From: Ctenosaura bakeri
Taxonomy: Eukaryota > Chordata > Lepidosauria > Squamata > Iguanidae
Assembly: GCA_948474755.1 (NCBI GenBank)
Contig: CAOLHI010002119.1
Location: forward strand, 124,001 to 188,000
DNA length: 64,000 nt
Direction: 5' to 3'
Made by a program: the position numbers and the translations under genes. The notes under the pieces are model-generated. The model worked only from the letters and a program-made list of their open reading frames with translations, made no database searches and was not told the DNA's origin. Positions 1 to 10,915 of this stretch are shown one piece after another. Numbering within the stretch: position 1 is the first letter of the stretch; each line of letters opens with the position of its first letter.

Positions 1-490
1 CTAATCCGACAAGACTCTCTACTGTCATGCTCCTACCATTGTTCCCTATCAAAGTTTATATAAACCTTAAAATGTACAGACCAGCTATGTACCAATTCTC
101 TGTGGCTCCCTAGCTTGAGAATAAGCACCCAGTTTTCTCCCAGTGAACCCAGAAGGTCTTGTGTTCATTTTCTTTTCTTTTTCTTTTTAATCTAATATGG
201 CAAGTCTTGAGCATTAGAATACTAAAAAAAACCTTCTCTCTGTCTCTCTCTCTCTTTCTCTCAGAGTCTCTGGCACAAGGAAAGCCGAGTGTCACAGAGG
301 TGAGGTGAATCAGATCCATTTTGCAGTTGGATATGCATGAAATGTAATTTAACATAATAGAGCAAAGGTTCAGCTATTAAATTAGCTCCACTTTGAAGGA
401 AGTAGAGAAGAAAAAAACATATTTGCTTAGGCTTGGGGAAACTTTGCTTAGTGTGCCAGATCTCTTCAACTTGCACAAAATGGTGAAAAT
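1..490. other. Unassigned DNA with short (TC)n tract
   Basis: No gene or recognisable interspersed repeat is seen in this interval. A TC-rich low-complexity tract lies at about 233-263. Short reading frames here have no family features. Confidence 0.5.
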
Positions 491-728
491 GGTATGGTAC
501 AGTGGTTTGAGCTTTGGATTAGGACCCTGGGAGACCAAGGTTGGAATCTCCTCTGCTCAACTATGGAAACCCACTGGGTGACCTTGGGCAAGTCACAGCC
601 TCAGAGGAACACAATGACAAACCACCCTTGGTACAAGACTTGCCAAGAAAACCCTTTGATAGGCTTACCTTAGAGTCCCCATAAAACAGAAATGATCTGA
701 AAGCACACAACAATAACAACAACAACAA
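491..728 (+). mobile_element. Sauria-type SINE, near full length
   Basis: The head is tRNA-like, with a pol III A-box-like stretch (ACAGTGGTTTGAG) followed by a B-box-like GAGACCAAGGTTGGAATCTC. The body is the usual one (ACTGGGTGACCTTGGGCAAG, then CTTGCCAAGAAAACCC). The 3' part resembles the end of RTE/BovB LINEs and finishes in an ACA/ACAAC-rich tail. Such SINEs are non-coding and are copied by a partner LINE. I infer RTE/BovB as the partner because of the shared tail. Divergence from the other copies suggests moderate age. Confidence 0.85.
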
Positions 729-1131
729 GTGGTATAAATAGCTGCATCAGTGAACTGCATGTTGCCATCAACTTAGGAGATGAGGGTGGGCAGGAATGTG
801 GATTTACATCTGCACATTCACATAAATTCACACAGGTAGACTGACTCAAGCAAGCAAGTCAAAGCCCTGAGCTTGCAAAACCTGAGCAGAACTTTTAGTA
901 ATAGGATGTCTAGGTGCTCACTCATAGGTAATCAAAATTCAAAGCCGACTTGATGGTATTAACAACAAACAAACAACATATTTCACATAAAAATGTCAAG
1001 GATATGAGAGACAATACACTAAAATATTATGAAATATTCTCCAATTAACATTCACAACATCTTTTTATTGCAGGAAATTGGTTCTTCAAAACCAGTCATT
1101 AAGGCATTGTCTCAAACATTCCAATCTGACT
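729..1131. other. Unassigned AT-rich DNA
   Basis: No gene or clear repeat is recognised. The stretch contains only short A/C-rich runs, such as AACAAACAAACAAC near 962-976. Confidence 0.45.
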
Positions 1132-1557
1132 GTATTTGCTGTTGCTGTTCACCTTCAACTTGTTACCAACTTACGGAAATCTTAAAACCAATCTATCATG
1201 GAGTTTTCTTGGCAAGATTTGTGCAGAGATGGTTTCCTCGTAGACTGAGAATGTCTTTGAATTTTTTAGTTATTTGGTTATTTGGTTATTTAGTTATTTG
1301 TAGTTTTCAGTTATTTTCAGTCTTATTTAGTTTTAGCCTTTCTTAAATGTTTGTATATTTGAGGGTTTTTTGTATTTTTCCTTGTTTTAGATGTTTAGGC
1401 TGTATGTTCTTTTCTTGTTCTTGTATATCTTTGTTAAATTAAAAAAATAATTAAAAAAGAGAATGAGTTGCCCAAAGTCACCCATGGCTGAAAGGAGACT
1501 CAAGCCTTGGTCTTCCAGAATCCTAGTCCATGACTCAAATCACTATACCACTGCTAA
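1132..1557 (-). mobile_element. Sauria-type SINE interrupted by a nested insertion
   Basis: Read on the minus strand, 1557-1466 gives the tRNA-like head and 1253-1132 gives the distal body and RTE-like tail. The distal part contains GTTTTCTTGGCAAGATTTGT on the plus strand. The halves are separated by an unrelated T-rich block (1254-1458) flanked by GAGAATG on both sides, so the SINE was in place before that block arrived. Confidence 0.8.
1254..1458 (+). mobile_element. LINE 3'-end-like insertion with A-rich tail
   Basis: This T-rich block of 205 bp ends in an A-rich tail (TTAAATTAAAAAAATAATT...). It is bounded by the 7-bp direct repeat GAGAATG at 1247-1253 and 1459-1465. Together the tail and the duplication mark target-primed reverse transcription of a severely 5'-truncated element. 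The body looks like an L1-type 3' UTR, but that family call is an inference from composition and tail. Confidence 0.7.
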
Positions 1558-1564
1558 CTTTCTG

Positions 1565-1755
1565 CCAATATATTTTATTTTACTTATATGCTGCCTTTCT
1601 CCTGACATGGAACTCAAGGCAGTCTAGAAAGGCTAAAACCAGGATTATCTTTTTAAAAGAGTAATAACAATAACAAAGCACAATTAAACAAATATCACAT
1701 TAAAATACCATTAAATCTTTAAAAAGTACAAAATTGTTTTAAGATAACTGATACT
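1565..1755 (-). mobile_element. L2-like LINE 3'-end remnant
   Basis: The plus strand reads TATTTTATTTTACTTATATG followed by CTGCCTTTCTCC and GGAACTCAAGGCAG. This is the reverse complement of the conserved 3' end of squamate L2-like elements, which ends in a GGCGG/ATATAAAT-type tail. Only the 3' portion is recognisable and it is old. Confidence 0.6.
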
Positions 1756-1799
1756 AACTTCAGTATCAACATTTTGCAGATAAAATCACTAGGATTCTC

Positions 1800-3030
1800 T
1801 TTGAGTTGGATGTTGTAGTTGATAGAGGTCCAGTGGATATAATCTTGCCCCCTCTTGTCCCCCTAGGCAGTTTAATATTTACACAAAACCAGGTTATCCA
1901 GAATTTTGGGGTTCAGTGTCATCAGTACTCTGATGATACACGCCTTTATCTCTCCTTTCCATCTATTCCAAGGGAGCTGTTTTTCTACTAAACCAATGTC
2001 TGCTGTCAGTAATGGACTGTATGAAGAAGAACACACTGAAATTTAATCCAGAGTAGACAGAAGTACTCCTGGTCAGTCTGAAAGCAAATGAGGAAATAGG
2101 GATTCAGGCTGTGCTCAATAGGTTTACATATTCTGTGAAATCACAGATTCACAGCTTGGATGTGTTCCTGGACTCAGATGTGAGTCTGGATGCCCAGGTT
2201 TCGGCTGTGGCCAGGAATACATTTGCACAGTTAAAACTACTATGCCAGCTGTGCTCATTGTTCATGAAGTTTTATCTGGCTGTGACAACACATGCCTTGA
2301 TTACATCCCATTTGGACTACTGTAACACACCCTATACGGAGCTGCCTTTGGAAGTTGTTTGGAAACTTGAGTGGGTCCAAAATACTGCAAGCCAGGCTGT
2401 TGACCAGGGATGGACACAGGGATCATGTGAATTCCCTGCTGAAACATCTCCACTGGCTACCAGTCCATTTACAGACAGAATTCAAAGTGCTTGTTTTGAT
2501 CTTAACTCCCTACATGGCTTAGGTCCAGACTGTACAAAAGACTTATTCTCCTTATACAAGCCAGTGCAAGCTTTACAATCAGTGGTAGTGGGGTGTTTCT
2601 CTCACTCCCATCACCTTCACAGGCAAAAGGTGAGGACACAGGGGACAGCTGTTCCCAGACTGTGGAACTCTCTTCTGCAGGAGGCCCAGTTGACTCCCTC
2701 TCTGCTCTTTATGCTGGCAAGTAATGACAGTTTTATTAAAACAGTCCTTTGAATTTTAATTGTAGATCAATAGTGTGTTTGAGTGTGGGAGTGTGCGTGT
2801 GGATGAGGGTGTGTAAAGTGGTAAGCTGTATTTTTAACCTTTTACTGGAAATGATATGTCAAATATGTTTTAGTGTTTTTAATTGCTTTTAATCATATTT
2901 TTAAAATAATATTGTTGTTTTATTCTTTTTAAACTTTTGTAAACTAGTGTTTTAACTTAATATTTCTTAAATTATTATAAGCCATCTTAAATCCCATCTT
3001 GGGGGGAAAGCAGGAGATAAATTCAATAAA
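1800..3030 (+). mobile_element. Degenerate L2-clade LINE, 3' portion
   Basis: The region encodes decayed fragments of an L2 reverse transcriptase and its C-terminal domain, followed by an AT-rich 3' UTR. It closes with GCCATCTTAAATCCCATCTT, GGGGGGAAAGCAGGAGATAA and an ATTCAATAAAATA tail, the usual L2-type terminus in squamates. The 5' half, including the endonuclease, is absent. Frame interruptions near 1990 and 2055 show it is inactive. Confidence 0.8.
2111..2752 (+). pseudogene. L2 LINE ORF2 C-terminal fragment
   Basis: This open stretch of 213 codons covers the end of the L2 reverse transcriptase and the C-terminal region. Visible L2-type features are LDVFLDSDVSLDAQVSAVAR near residues 16-35, then TSHLDYCNT near 85-93, VQNTASQAV, HWLP-region remnants, and a PRLWNSL motif near residue 183. 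No catalytic Asp motif lies in this part. The ATG used here is fortuitous, since the real ORF began far upstream and is broken. It is fossil coding sequence, not a host gene. Confidence 0.8.
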
Positions 3031-3084
3031 ATATATATTCATTGTGTAGCTTGCTTATTTTGACAATTTATAAATCATCTGTTG

Positions 3085-3537
3085 GTGAAAGATGATACAA
3101 TTTACCTGCCATGACTGCATTCTGCAGAATCCTGGGGTCTGTAGTTTTGGGAGGCACTAGAGAGCTCTGGCTGACAATTCTAAATACCCCTCCCTAAACA
3201 GCAAATATGAGATACACAGGTGATGTTAGGGTTTGAGTGTTGCACTATGATGCTGGAGACCAGGATTCGATTCCCTGCTTAGCCATGGAAATGCACTAGA
3301 TGACCTTGGGTGATCACACATTCTTTGCCCACAGAAAACCTTGACATAGGTTCACTTTAGGCTCACCATAAGTCCAAAATGACTGGAAGGCACACAACAA
3401 CAAAAAGAAATATCAAATCCCAAGATTCCATAGGATGCAGTCATGGCTGTTAAACTGGATTTAAAATGATACAAAAATAGGATGTAGCCATGGCAGTTAA
3501 ACTGGAATCAGAGTGGTATAAATATGCATTGTGAAAG
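3085..3537. mobile_element. Palindromic MITE (family B) with nested SINE
   Basis: The two arms are imperfect inverted repeats. The left arm (3085-3208) contains AATCCTGGGGTCTGTAGTTT and the right arm (3414-3537) contains the reverse-complement pattern. The centre carries the GAGAGCTCTGGCTGACAATT block shared by all copies of this family. A Sauria-type SINE interrupts the middle (3209-3407). The right arm holds a tandem duplication with a 47-bp period, GGATGCAGTCATGG at 3433 and GGATGTAGCCATGG at 3480. No coding capacity is present. Confidence 0.7.
3209..3407 (+). mobile_element. Sauria-type SINE nested in a MITE
   Basis: A tRNA-like head (GGTTTGAGTGTTGCACTATG, then GAGACCAGGATTCGATTCCC) is followed by a shortened body and the RTE-like end (CATAAGTCCAAAATGACTGG, then AAGGCACACAACAACA). 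The hexamer AAATAT at 3203-3208 and 3408-3413 flanks it as a target-site duplication. The central body is shorter than in the 491-728 copy. Confidence 0.85.
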
Positions 3538-5082
3538 AGACTACAGCCAATACACAGGCCTTTGGACTAGTGTCTTAGGCCAATGTAACATAGAAGGGAA
3601 GCTCACTTTCACTCTATGCATTGGCTTGAGAATGTGTTTGAAAGGTCATTGCATGACAAGCTAACAACTCCTTCCATGCACAAACATGCATACATGCTTG
3701 TTTTGAATATCCTCCTTTTTGACACCTCTTTCATAGGTAGCAAGCTGTGGAGCTCTATATGGTGGCCATCACTTCTGCACAAAACTTCCTCTCAGGTCCT
3801 ACTATATCTTCACATAGGCTTGTTCCTAGGGTCTTTGGTGAGGAAAAAAATGGCTTCTAGCTGTAGGGTGTGAAATCGTCAGGAAGGAGGAGCACTTTTA
3901 GTCATTCTCTCAAGGTTATCTCTAGTTGTACTCCTTCAATTTCCTCCTCCACCCCCACTGGTGCCTCAGGATTGAATGGAACTATTCACACTAGAGATAG
4001 TGGAGGACTTGAGGACACTCACATCAACAATTTACCTACCCATCAACCTTCATTAGTAACTTGACCCTTGCCAGGATCTTACATAGGGCTGCACCTTGGC
4101 AAGGATGCTTTCAATATGCAATCCCTGCACACACAATCTGATTCTTTATTATGATGCTAACAGTTTATGATTGTCATTAAACAAGTCGAAACCAGTCATT
4201 AGGATGGTTAGAACAGGAAACATTGTGATGTATGTGGACAGAGACATGTTTGTTATGCTGAAGAGATTTCTTCTGCTGAATATGTGTTTATCATTAGGTC
4301 TTTGAGATTATTTTTCACTGTAAGGCAACTGGGACTTTATTGTATCAGGAGTGATAACTAATAAACTCCAACTAACACATATCTGTGTTCCTCTCAAAAC
4401 GAAATACACTTCTACAAACTAAGTTAATATATGCATGGAGAGTTATTAGAAAGTTGAAGAACCCTCTGGCATAGTTCCACAGACTGCCTGGAATATACTG
4501 TGCTACAGAAGTTTTTCAAAACTGTACATGAGGTATCTTTGAGTACGTGATTCTTTATTAAGTGGACTCTAGTACAATTTAAGACCCCACCATACACAAC
4601 ACCAAAAATAGAATCAATTTTATTCTCAGTTCCCACCTGTATGATTCAAGAACGCACCGTGCCATCTGTTAACAAACACTGCAGGTCTGTAGGATGAAAT
4701 ATTCTGCCAAAATGAAATATTCTAACTAATCCCTATATCTATCACATGTACATTTTTTTTTCCTTTTCTGCACAGCACCAAAAAATAGCCATGTTTCCAA
4801 ATGCTCATGAATATATGCAATAAACAAGTTGAACGGTTACTGCAGTGTATTTATTCCAGTATCTAGACATTCAGATTCAGGGCACACCACCATGTGCGCA
4901 CAAAATTATTTTCAGCAAAGTGATAAATTAATGTCTTCAAATGTCATTAAAACTGGAGACCACATCAATCAGTAAGGATGAAGTAAAAAAACAACATATA
5001 ATTGCTGGGATCGTTGAAAAAAGGAGAGAAAAACAGGAACAAAATATAAGTAGGTGGGTAGGTAGGAGAGAGAAAGTAAGAG
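3538..5082. other. Unassigned DNA
   Basis: I recognise no gene and no repeat in these 1.5 kb. The short open frames at 3616-3873 and 3870-4064 overlap and have no domain features. Ancient, unrecognisable repeats remain possible. Confidence 0.45.
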
Positions 5083-5226
5083 TCCTTTCACATTATGCAT
5101 TTATAGTGTTGTGGTTTGCAGTTCAGAGAGGCGTTTTTAGAATTCTGAGCCAGAGAATCGTGGTGCCCACAAGGTGGAGCCATGGCAGTTAAACTGGAAT
5201 CATAACACTACAATTATGAAAGGGCC
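5083..5226. mobile_element. Palindromic MITE (family B), short copy
   Basis: The left end (CCTTTCACATTATGCATTTA, then TAGTGTTGTGGTTTGCAGTT) is inversely matched by the right end (TGGCAGTTAAACTGGAATCA, then CACTACAATTATGAAAGG). The centre has TTTAGAATTCTGAGCCAGAG, the core shared with the other palindromic elements in this window. At about 144 bp it is internally deleted. Confidence 0.65.
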
Positions 5227-6923
5227 TCAAGCCTCCGAGGAAAAGTTCCCAGCAAAGTCAGATCCAGGAGGGGGGAGACAATTCTTAGGCAAGGAAAGTG
5301 GGACTCTACATTTCTTCTAAAACTTCATGTACTATTGCAATTCATCTTTGTTAATATACCGTAGACATCAACACTGCTCCTAATTTTAGATGGAGGCTCA
5401 GCTGAAATGATTGTGTAAACAATGTCTTTAGACAACTGGAAATGGGCCATGGTGTGCCTCGTGCTCACACACTTCCCCACCCAGGAATGAAATGCTCTAA
5501 CTGCTGAATTACATTGTCTCGTATTTCAAACTTGGTTCTCACAGACCATCAAGATTTCAGGCCTGTAGATGGAGAAAGGCAGGCGTTTAAACAGTTTGGC
5601 AAATTAATAATAAATTATGTATCCCCTATTTACTTATGTAACTTAAAAATCAGCCACTCTTTCAAACGGTTCTGGCTCGGGGGATTATAGCACACAAAGA
5701 TATACAGAATATCTTCTACATTTTATCCCTTCTACCATGGAACCACCACTATTCCTTTAACAAGCTTCCATCATTTCATTCCTTACTACTGGGAGGGAGG
5801 GAGGGAAGGAAGGAAGGAAGGAAGGAAGGAAGGAAGGAAGGAAGGAAGGAAGGAAGGAAGGAGAAAGCTTTAATGGAAGCTACTCTTCAGGTAGCTGCCT
5901 GCTTCTTTCAGCTCCAGTTTTAACGAACTATCACCCTCCTCCCTTCCCCAGAAGTATCAAAGCTGCAATGATCACCATGGAAACTAGCTTCAGAATAATC
6001 GTGGAGAAGGAGGGAGAAGAATCAATGTGCTCCTGCAAAGCTAGTACACTGCCACCCACTGGGTGCTTAGATAAAAATGTCTCAGAGGAAAAAAAAAAGC
6101 ATGCCTCTAGGATGGAGAAAAATGCTTATAAATTTAGAAAATGTAACAGTTCTATTATAATTCAGCAACCTTTTTTTTTCTTTAGTATTAAGTGTAGACT
6201 TGTTACAGCTAAAGCCCAGGCTGTTCTCTCAGCCACCTTACAGAGGTTTTTCAACGCAAACTTATTCAGTATGCCCAGACAGTATACAATGATTTCAAAC
6301 ATGGTTAAGTATGGTTTCATGTGATAAATAAATGGGCAAACCATCGCTTGCAATTGGCCCAATTAAGTTATCATGTCGATCAAGAATCAGAAGCTATAAT
6401 TTGATGTGCTCTTGTAAACTGGGCCTTGTGCTAAGCATGATTTGACAAGATGACTGCATTGAGAAAACCTGCCTTTGCTTTTGTTCAGACTCCTGATGCC
6501 CTTGCAGTATACAGGCGTAATGACAAAAGATACAACAAAAAAGAGAGAAGCAGGTCTAAAATTTGCAGGTCTAAACCACTAAACCACATCTGGGTTAGCA
6601 TTCTTCTGTATATCAGTTGCTAGTCCACACAAGATAGAGATGGATGAAGGGGTGGGTCTGCTGGTGGGCCTCCCATAGGCAATTGGATTGCCACTACTGG
6701 GTTACATCAGCTTCAGTCTGTTCAAACCATTCACCTCACATACTCGCCAACATTTCACAGATCAAAACCAGGACACATGTGGCCAAGCAACATAAGAGTG
6801 CCATCAAGATGGCAAAACTTAATCAATGGAGAAGATCATACAAGTCTAGAGAAGTTCCAAAAGCTTTTGCCTGAGCCTAATGGGAAGGGCAAAATTCTCT
6901 TCTCCACTGCCCCTGCAACTAAG
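5227..6923. other. Unassigned DNA with one microsatellite
   Basis: Apart from the GGAA tract at 5791-5862, no gene or recognised repeat is seen. The frame at 5968-6324 (118 codons) has no signal peptide, domain or repeat signature and looks fortuitous. Confidence 0.45.
5791..5862. repeat. (GGAA)n microsatellite
   Basis: Three GGGA units are followed by about 15 uninterrupted GGAA units. A second GGAA tract is at 13728-13784. Confidence 0.95.
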
Positions 6924-7123
6924 GTCATTTCCACACTACACTGTTACAGCACTATGATTCCACTTTCGACATCCTATGGAATCCTGGGGTTTGCAGTTTA
7001 GGGAGGAACCTTTAGAATTCCCAACCAGAGAGCTCTTTGGCCTCAGGAAACTACAAACCCCAGAATTCCACAGGATGTTGAAAGTGGAATAAAAGCACTA
7101 CAACAGTGTAGGACAGAAATGGC
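6924..7123. mobile_element. 200-bp palindromic MITE (family A), copy 1
   Basis: The ends are long terminal inverted repeats of about 80 bp. The left end starts GTCATTTCCACACTACACTG and the right end finishes with the inverse pattern (AACAGTGTAGGACAGAAATG). The arms contain TCCACTTTCGACATCCTATG and its counterpart CACAGGATGTTGAAAGTGGA. A CTAAG direct repeat (6919-6923 and 7124-7128) is a plausible 5-bp target-site duplication. It has no ORF. The arms can pair almost along the whole length, so a transcript would form a long hairpin. Confidence 0.8.
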
Positions 7124-7480
7124 CTAAGTTAACTGAATGCAACCTACATTTGCACATGGAACTTCGTTTGCAGTTATTGAAGCAAGTGGAGGAAAAGCAG
7201 GAAGAGGGAGAAACTGAGATATTTTAAAATCAGCTGAAAAAGTATAATAGCAGAGGATTAACTGGAAGTATCCCTGACAGATCAGGACAGTTTGAGGATA
7301 TGTATTTGTATGCTTCCACTGTTTGGAGGCTCAGCTTCTTTTAGGACCTTATGTTCCACCCCTTCCATGCAGATTTCAACCCACAGCTCTATGTTTTTAG
7401 TGAAAGTGTGTTTCCATATGAGACGGGGAGGAGGGGGACGATGAGGTAGAGAGACAAACACTGCATGTGGAGATTTACTT

Positions 7481-8935
7481 AGAATCATAGAAATGTAGAG
7501 TTGGAAGAGACCACAGGGGCCATCCAGTCCAACCCCCTCCCATGCAGGAACACCCTCAAAGCACTCCCAACAGACGAACATCAAGCCTCTGCTTAAAAAC
7601 CTCCAAGGAAGGAGACTCCACTACACTCCGAGGCAGCAGATTCCACTGCCGGACAGCCCTGACTGTCAGGAAGTTCTTCCTGAGGTTCAGGTGGAATCTC
7701 CTTTCCTGCAGTTTGAATCCATTGCTCCTTGTCCTGGTCTCTGGAGCAGCAGAAAACAAGCCCTCTCCTTCCTCTACATGGCATCCCTTCAAATATTTAA
7801 ACATGGTTATCATGTCCCCTCTTAACCTTCTCTTCTGCAGACTAAATATACCCAGCTCTCTAAGTCTATCCTCATAGGGCATGGTTTCCAGGCCTCTCAC
7901 CATTTTGGTCGCCCTCCTCTGGACTTGCTCCAGCTTGTCAATATGTTTCTTGAATTGGGGTGCCCAGAACTGGACACAGTATTCAAGATGGGGTCTAACC
8001 AAAGCAGAGTAGAGTGGTACCAGTACCTCCCTCGATCTAGACATCATACTCCTATTGATGTAGCCGAGAATTGCATTGGCTTTCTTGGCTGCCGCATCAC
8101 ACTGCTGACTCATGTTCAGCTTGTGGTCTACGAAGACTCCTAGATCCCTTTCACATGTACTGCTATCCAGCCACGTGTCCCCCATTCTATATTTCTGTAT
8201 TCCATTATTTCTGCCTAAGTGTAGGACCTTACATTTCTCTCTGTTGAATTTCATTTTGTTCGCCCTGGCCCAGCTCTCCAATCTATCCAGGTCATTTTGA
8301 ATTTTGATCCTGTCCTCCGGCGTATTAGCAACCCCTCCCAATTTGGTGTCATCTGCAAATTTGATGAGCATGCCCTCTATTCCTTCATCCAAGTCATTGA
8401 TAAAAATATTGAACAGCACTGGGCCCAGGACAGAACCCTGTGGCACCCCACTAGTCACTTCTCTCCAGGATGAAAAGCAGCCATTCGTGATCACCCTTTG
8501 GGTTCGGTCGGTCAACCAATTACAAATCCAAATAACAGTAGCCCTGTCCAGCCCACATTTTACCAGCTTCTTTGCAAGAATGTCACGGGGAACTTTGTCA
8601 AAGGCCTTACTGAAATCGAGATATGCTACATCCACAGCGTTCCCTTCATCTATCAAGCTAGTAACTCTATCATAAAAAGAGATAAGATTAGTCTGGCATG
8701 GCTTATTTTTGAGAAATCCATGTTGACTTCTCGTGATTACCGCGTTGCTTTCTAAATGATTAGCAACTGACTGCTTAATGATCTGCTCCAGGACCTTTCC
8801 AGGTACTGATGTCAGGCTGACTGGGCGATAATTATTTGGATCCTCTGTCAGGCTGACTGGGCGATAATTATTTGGGTACTTTGTACGAGATAGGCTTGCA
8901 AACACTTTACAACTCACTCCTTCTTCGTTCTACCT
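7481..8935 (-). mobile_element. CR1 LINE, 5'-truncated
   Basis: The minus strand carries CR1 reverse-transcriptase coding sequence followed by a short 3' UTR that ends in the CR1-type terminus (plus strand AGAATCATAGAAATGTAGAG, then TTGGAAGAGACC at 7481-7512). The endonuclease half is missing because the copy is truncated near 8935, as most CR1 copies are. The long intact frame suggests a fairly recent insertion compared with the CR1 piece at 27447-27960. A 36-bp tandem duplication lies close to the truncated end. Confidence 0.92.
7556..8917 (-). CDS. CR1 ORF2 reverse transcriptase fragment
   Basis: The frame is 453 codons, open from the truncation to its stop. It encodes the reverse transcriptase and C-terminal region of a CR1 polyprotein, which copies the element's RNA at a nicked target. 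Visible motifs are [14 protein letters not shown] (about 28-41), the catalytic DFSKAFD (101-107), [14 protein letters not shown] (156-169), and FADDTKLGG with the catalytic Asp pair (187-195). A C-terminal block follows, with [26 protein letters not shown] and [13 protein letters not shown]. The 12-residue segment [12 protein letters not shown] is repeated at about residues 16-27 and 28-39. Full-length CR1 ORF2 proteins are roughly twice as long and begin with an apurinic endonuclease, absent here, so the given ATG is arbitrary. With no promoter or endonuclease it is not expected to be autonomous. Confidence 0.85.
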   Translation of the reverse strand: MSCKVFASLSRTKYPNNYRPVSLTEDPNNYRPVSLTSVPGKVLEQIIKQSVANHLESNAVITRSQHGFLKNKPCQTNLISFYDRVTSLIDEGNAVDVAYLDFSKAFDKVPRDILAKKLVKCGLDRATVIWICNWLTDRTQRVITNGCFSSWREVTSGVPQGSVLGPVLFNIFINDLDEGIEGMLIKFADDTKLGGVANTPEDRIKIQNDLDRLESWARANKMKFNREKCKVLHLGRNNGIQKYRMGDTWLDSSTCERDLGVFVDHKLNMSQQCDAAAKKANAILGYINRSMMSRSREVLVPLYSALVRPHLEYCVQFWAPQFKKHIDKLEQVQRRATKMVRGLETMPYEDRLRELGIFSLQKRRLRGDMITMFKYLKGCHVEEGEGLFSAAPETRTRSNGFKLQERRFHLNLRKNFLTVRAVRQWNLLPRSVVESPSLEVFKQRLDVRLLGVL

Positions 8936-10420
8936 AAAAGAATTTCTAGATTACTGATATTATTTCAATAACTAGTGATATAGGTAAACTGATTACAGTG
9001 ATCCTTTAATTGCATTGGGGCAAAAGATGGACTTGTCCTGCACAACAACAGATGAAACCACCTAGGAGACAGAAACAGTTTTGAAATAGGCACAGCTTTA
9101 ACACTTTTATCTTTTCTTTTTTTAATTCTGTATTTCCAGTGTATTAGATCTGAGTTTCTACTTGTGGCCATCAGGGATCTCATCTTTTTAATCTGCCTAC
9201 CCTGCTTCCTTGTCCAGGATCCTCACTCAAAAATTTAGCAGTTCTGTCACAACTCCTGCATAGAGCAACAGTCCCAATATGCACAAAAAGGAATAAATTA
9301 GCCTTCTGTACTAGCACACTTGCCCCATGCTCTATTGGTTCAGCTCAGCAATTCTTTGCACTGGGTTGTTAAGTACAAGTTAACAGATACCAGATTTGTA
9401 ATATATATTCTTTGAGAAAAGCAAAGGAGAAGCTGAAGAAAATACCTGAGTAAGTTTTCTAGTTGTTTGGAGTCATAAGTATGTTTTCTCCTCCTTAGGA
9501 CTAGCAAAAGCATTTTTTTTTCCTGATCAGTTTCTTTTTTAAAAAAAAGAAGAAGAACAAATTGTGACAGTGAGAGAAGTAATGCAGATTTGTCTGGTTC
9601 AAACAAATAAGATTATATTATTGCATAATTCTGATTTTTTTTTCATCAACCCTCCAAGTTGCCTTAACCTATGACTCTGATGGCTTAAAATGTGGAATAG
9701 ACGCAAATGTGATGTTGTGGAGAGAATGCTGGACTTATGACTCACCCACAAAGCTCACTGAGTGTCCTCCACAATATGTCAGCCCTGTCATGAGAGACAG
9801 GGTCATGTCATTAGCCTTGGAATTCTGTCGTGGAGAAGCTTGTCTGGAGCTGAGTTTTTGGTCAGAGCTTAGAATGTTATCTTGAAAAACTAACCGGTTT
9901 CCTGTGATCTGCTTCTTCCCTTTGAGTAATTTCTCTTACCTTTGTCTTATATTAGATGGCTGCACAGCCCCCACACATGCCATCTTTAAACCTTCATACA
10001 GGTGCCATGTTGCAAAAAAGCACAGAACTGAACTGCTTGCCACTTGTAGACTGAATTTATCAACAGCAGAATGAAAGAAGTTTCAGAAACTATTGTGGCT
10101 GCCAGCCAGACTTCCTGAATAATGCTTAGTGCTTGCCTAAGTAAAGTGACACTGATACTGCTATTCATAATATATATTTTTCCATGTTTATTAAAAAATC
10201 AGCACATATGCCAACTTCATTAGTTATAGCATTATGACAATATCAATGTTTCCATTACTGACTACTTTAACGTTTTTTCCCCCTGAGTAGAGATCATTCT
10301 GGGAATATATTTGGTGAGGCCCTGTGTTAAGAGCATTTCCCCCAAAAAAATATTGAATTAGGAGTAACACATTACTTGCATGATGCTTTATGGCCAGCAG
10401 AAATCAGCAACGATGGTTAA
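8936..10420. other. Unassigned DNA
   Basis: No gene or recognised repeat is seen. The short frames here show no domain features. Confidence 0.45.
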
Positions 10421-10479
10421 TATATATCTATATCTATATCTATATCTATATCTATATCTATATCTATATCTATATCTAT
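10421..10479. repeat. (TATATC)n microsatellite
   Basis: Nine or so near-perfect TATATC hexamers. Confidence 0.95.
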
Positions 10480-10727
10480 GAGGCTGTTAGCTTTAAAAGT
10501 AATATTTCTAAGGCGTGAATTCATGCTCCTCAGATGTAGCTCTGCCCCACAACTTCCACTAAAATGGAGGGATTTCTCCAAACCTTGACAGTAGAGGGAG
10601 AGACATTTAGGGGGTTGCTTCCAGGGAGAATCCCTTCTTTCCAGCTACAGACACTTTCATCACTCCATCCCAGCATAAACTAGGCCTTTTAATGGAAGGC
10701 CTTTTTTCCAAACCTAAGTCTAGGATG

Positions 10728-10915
10728 ACCATTTGTCAATAGGAGAACCACTGGAAACTGTATTCTTCTGACAATAATTTCTCAATCTGTTTAATTCTAT
10801 ATTCTTCTTGAACAGACTGCAAAAAATCTTTAATCATCTTTCTTTTAGTGTTGTTTCCTTTCTATAAAAAAGCTTCTTGTGCTGAAATTCATAAAGGCAT
10901 TTTTGGACACAGCCT
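10728..10915 (-). mobile_element. L1 ORF2 fragment
   Basis: This segment matches 21485-21682 closely. Shared blocks include ACCATTTGTCAATA, GGAAACTGTATTCTT, TTAATTCTATATTCTT and AAGGCATTTTTGGACACAGC. The longer copy can be tied to the C-terminal part of L1 ORF2 on the minus strand, so this is assigned by homology to it. It is short, broken and old. Confidence 0.65.

Noticed and set aside
2111..2752. Possible host gene of 213 codons
   Set aside because: The sequence matches the L2 LINE ORF2 C-terminus and is followed by an L2-type 3' end.
5968..6324. 118-codon frame as a small gene
   Set aside because: No signal peptide, domain or codon pattern supports it, and the composition is that of the surrounding AT-rich DNA.
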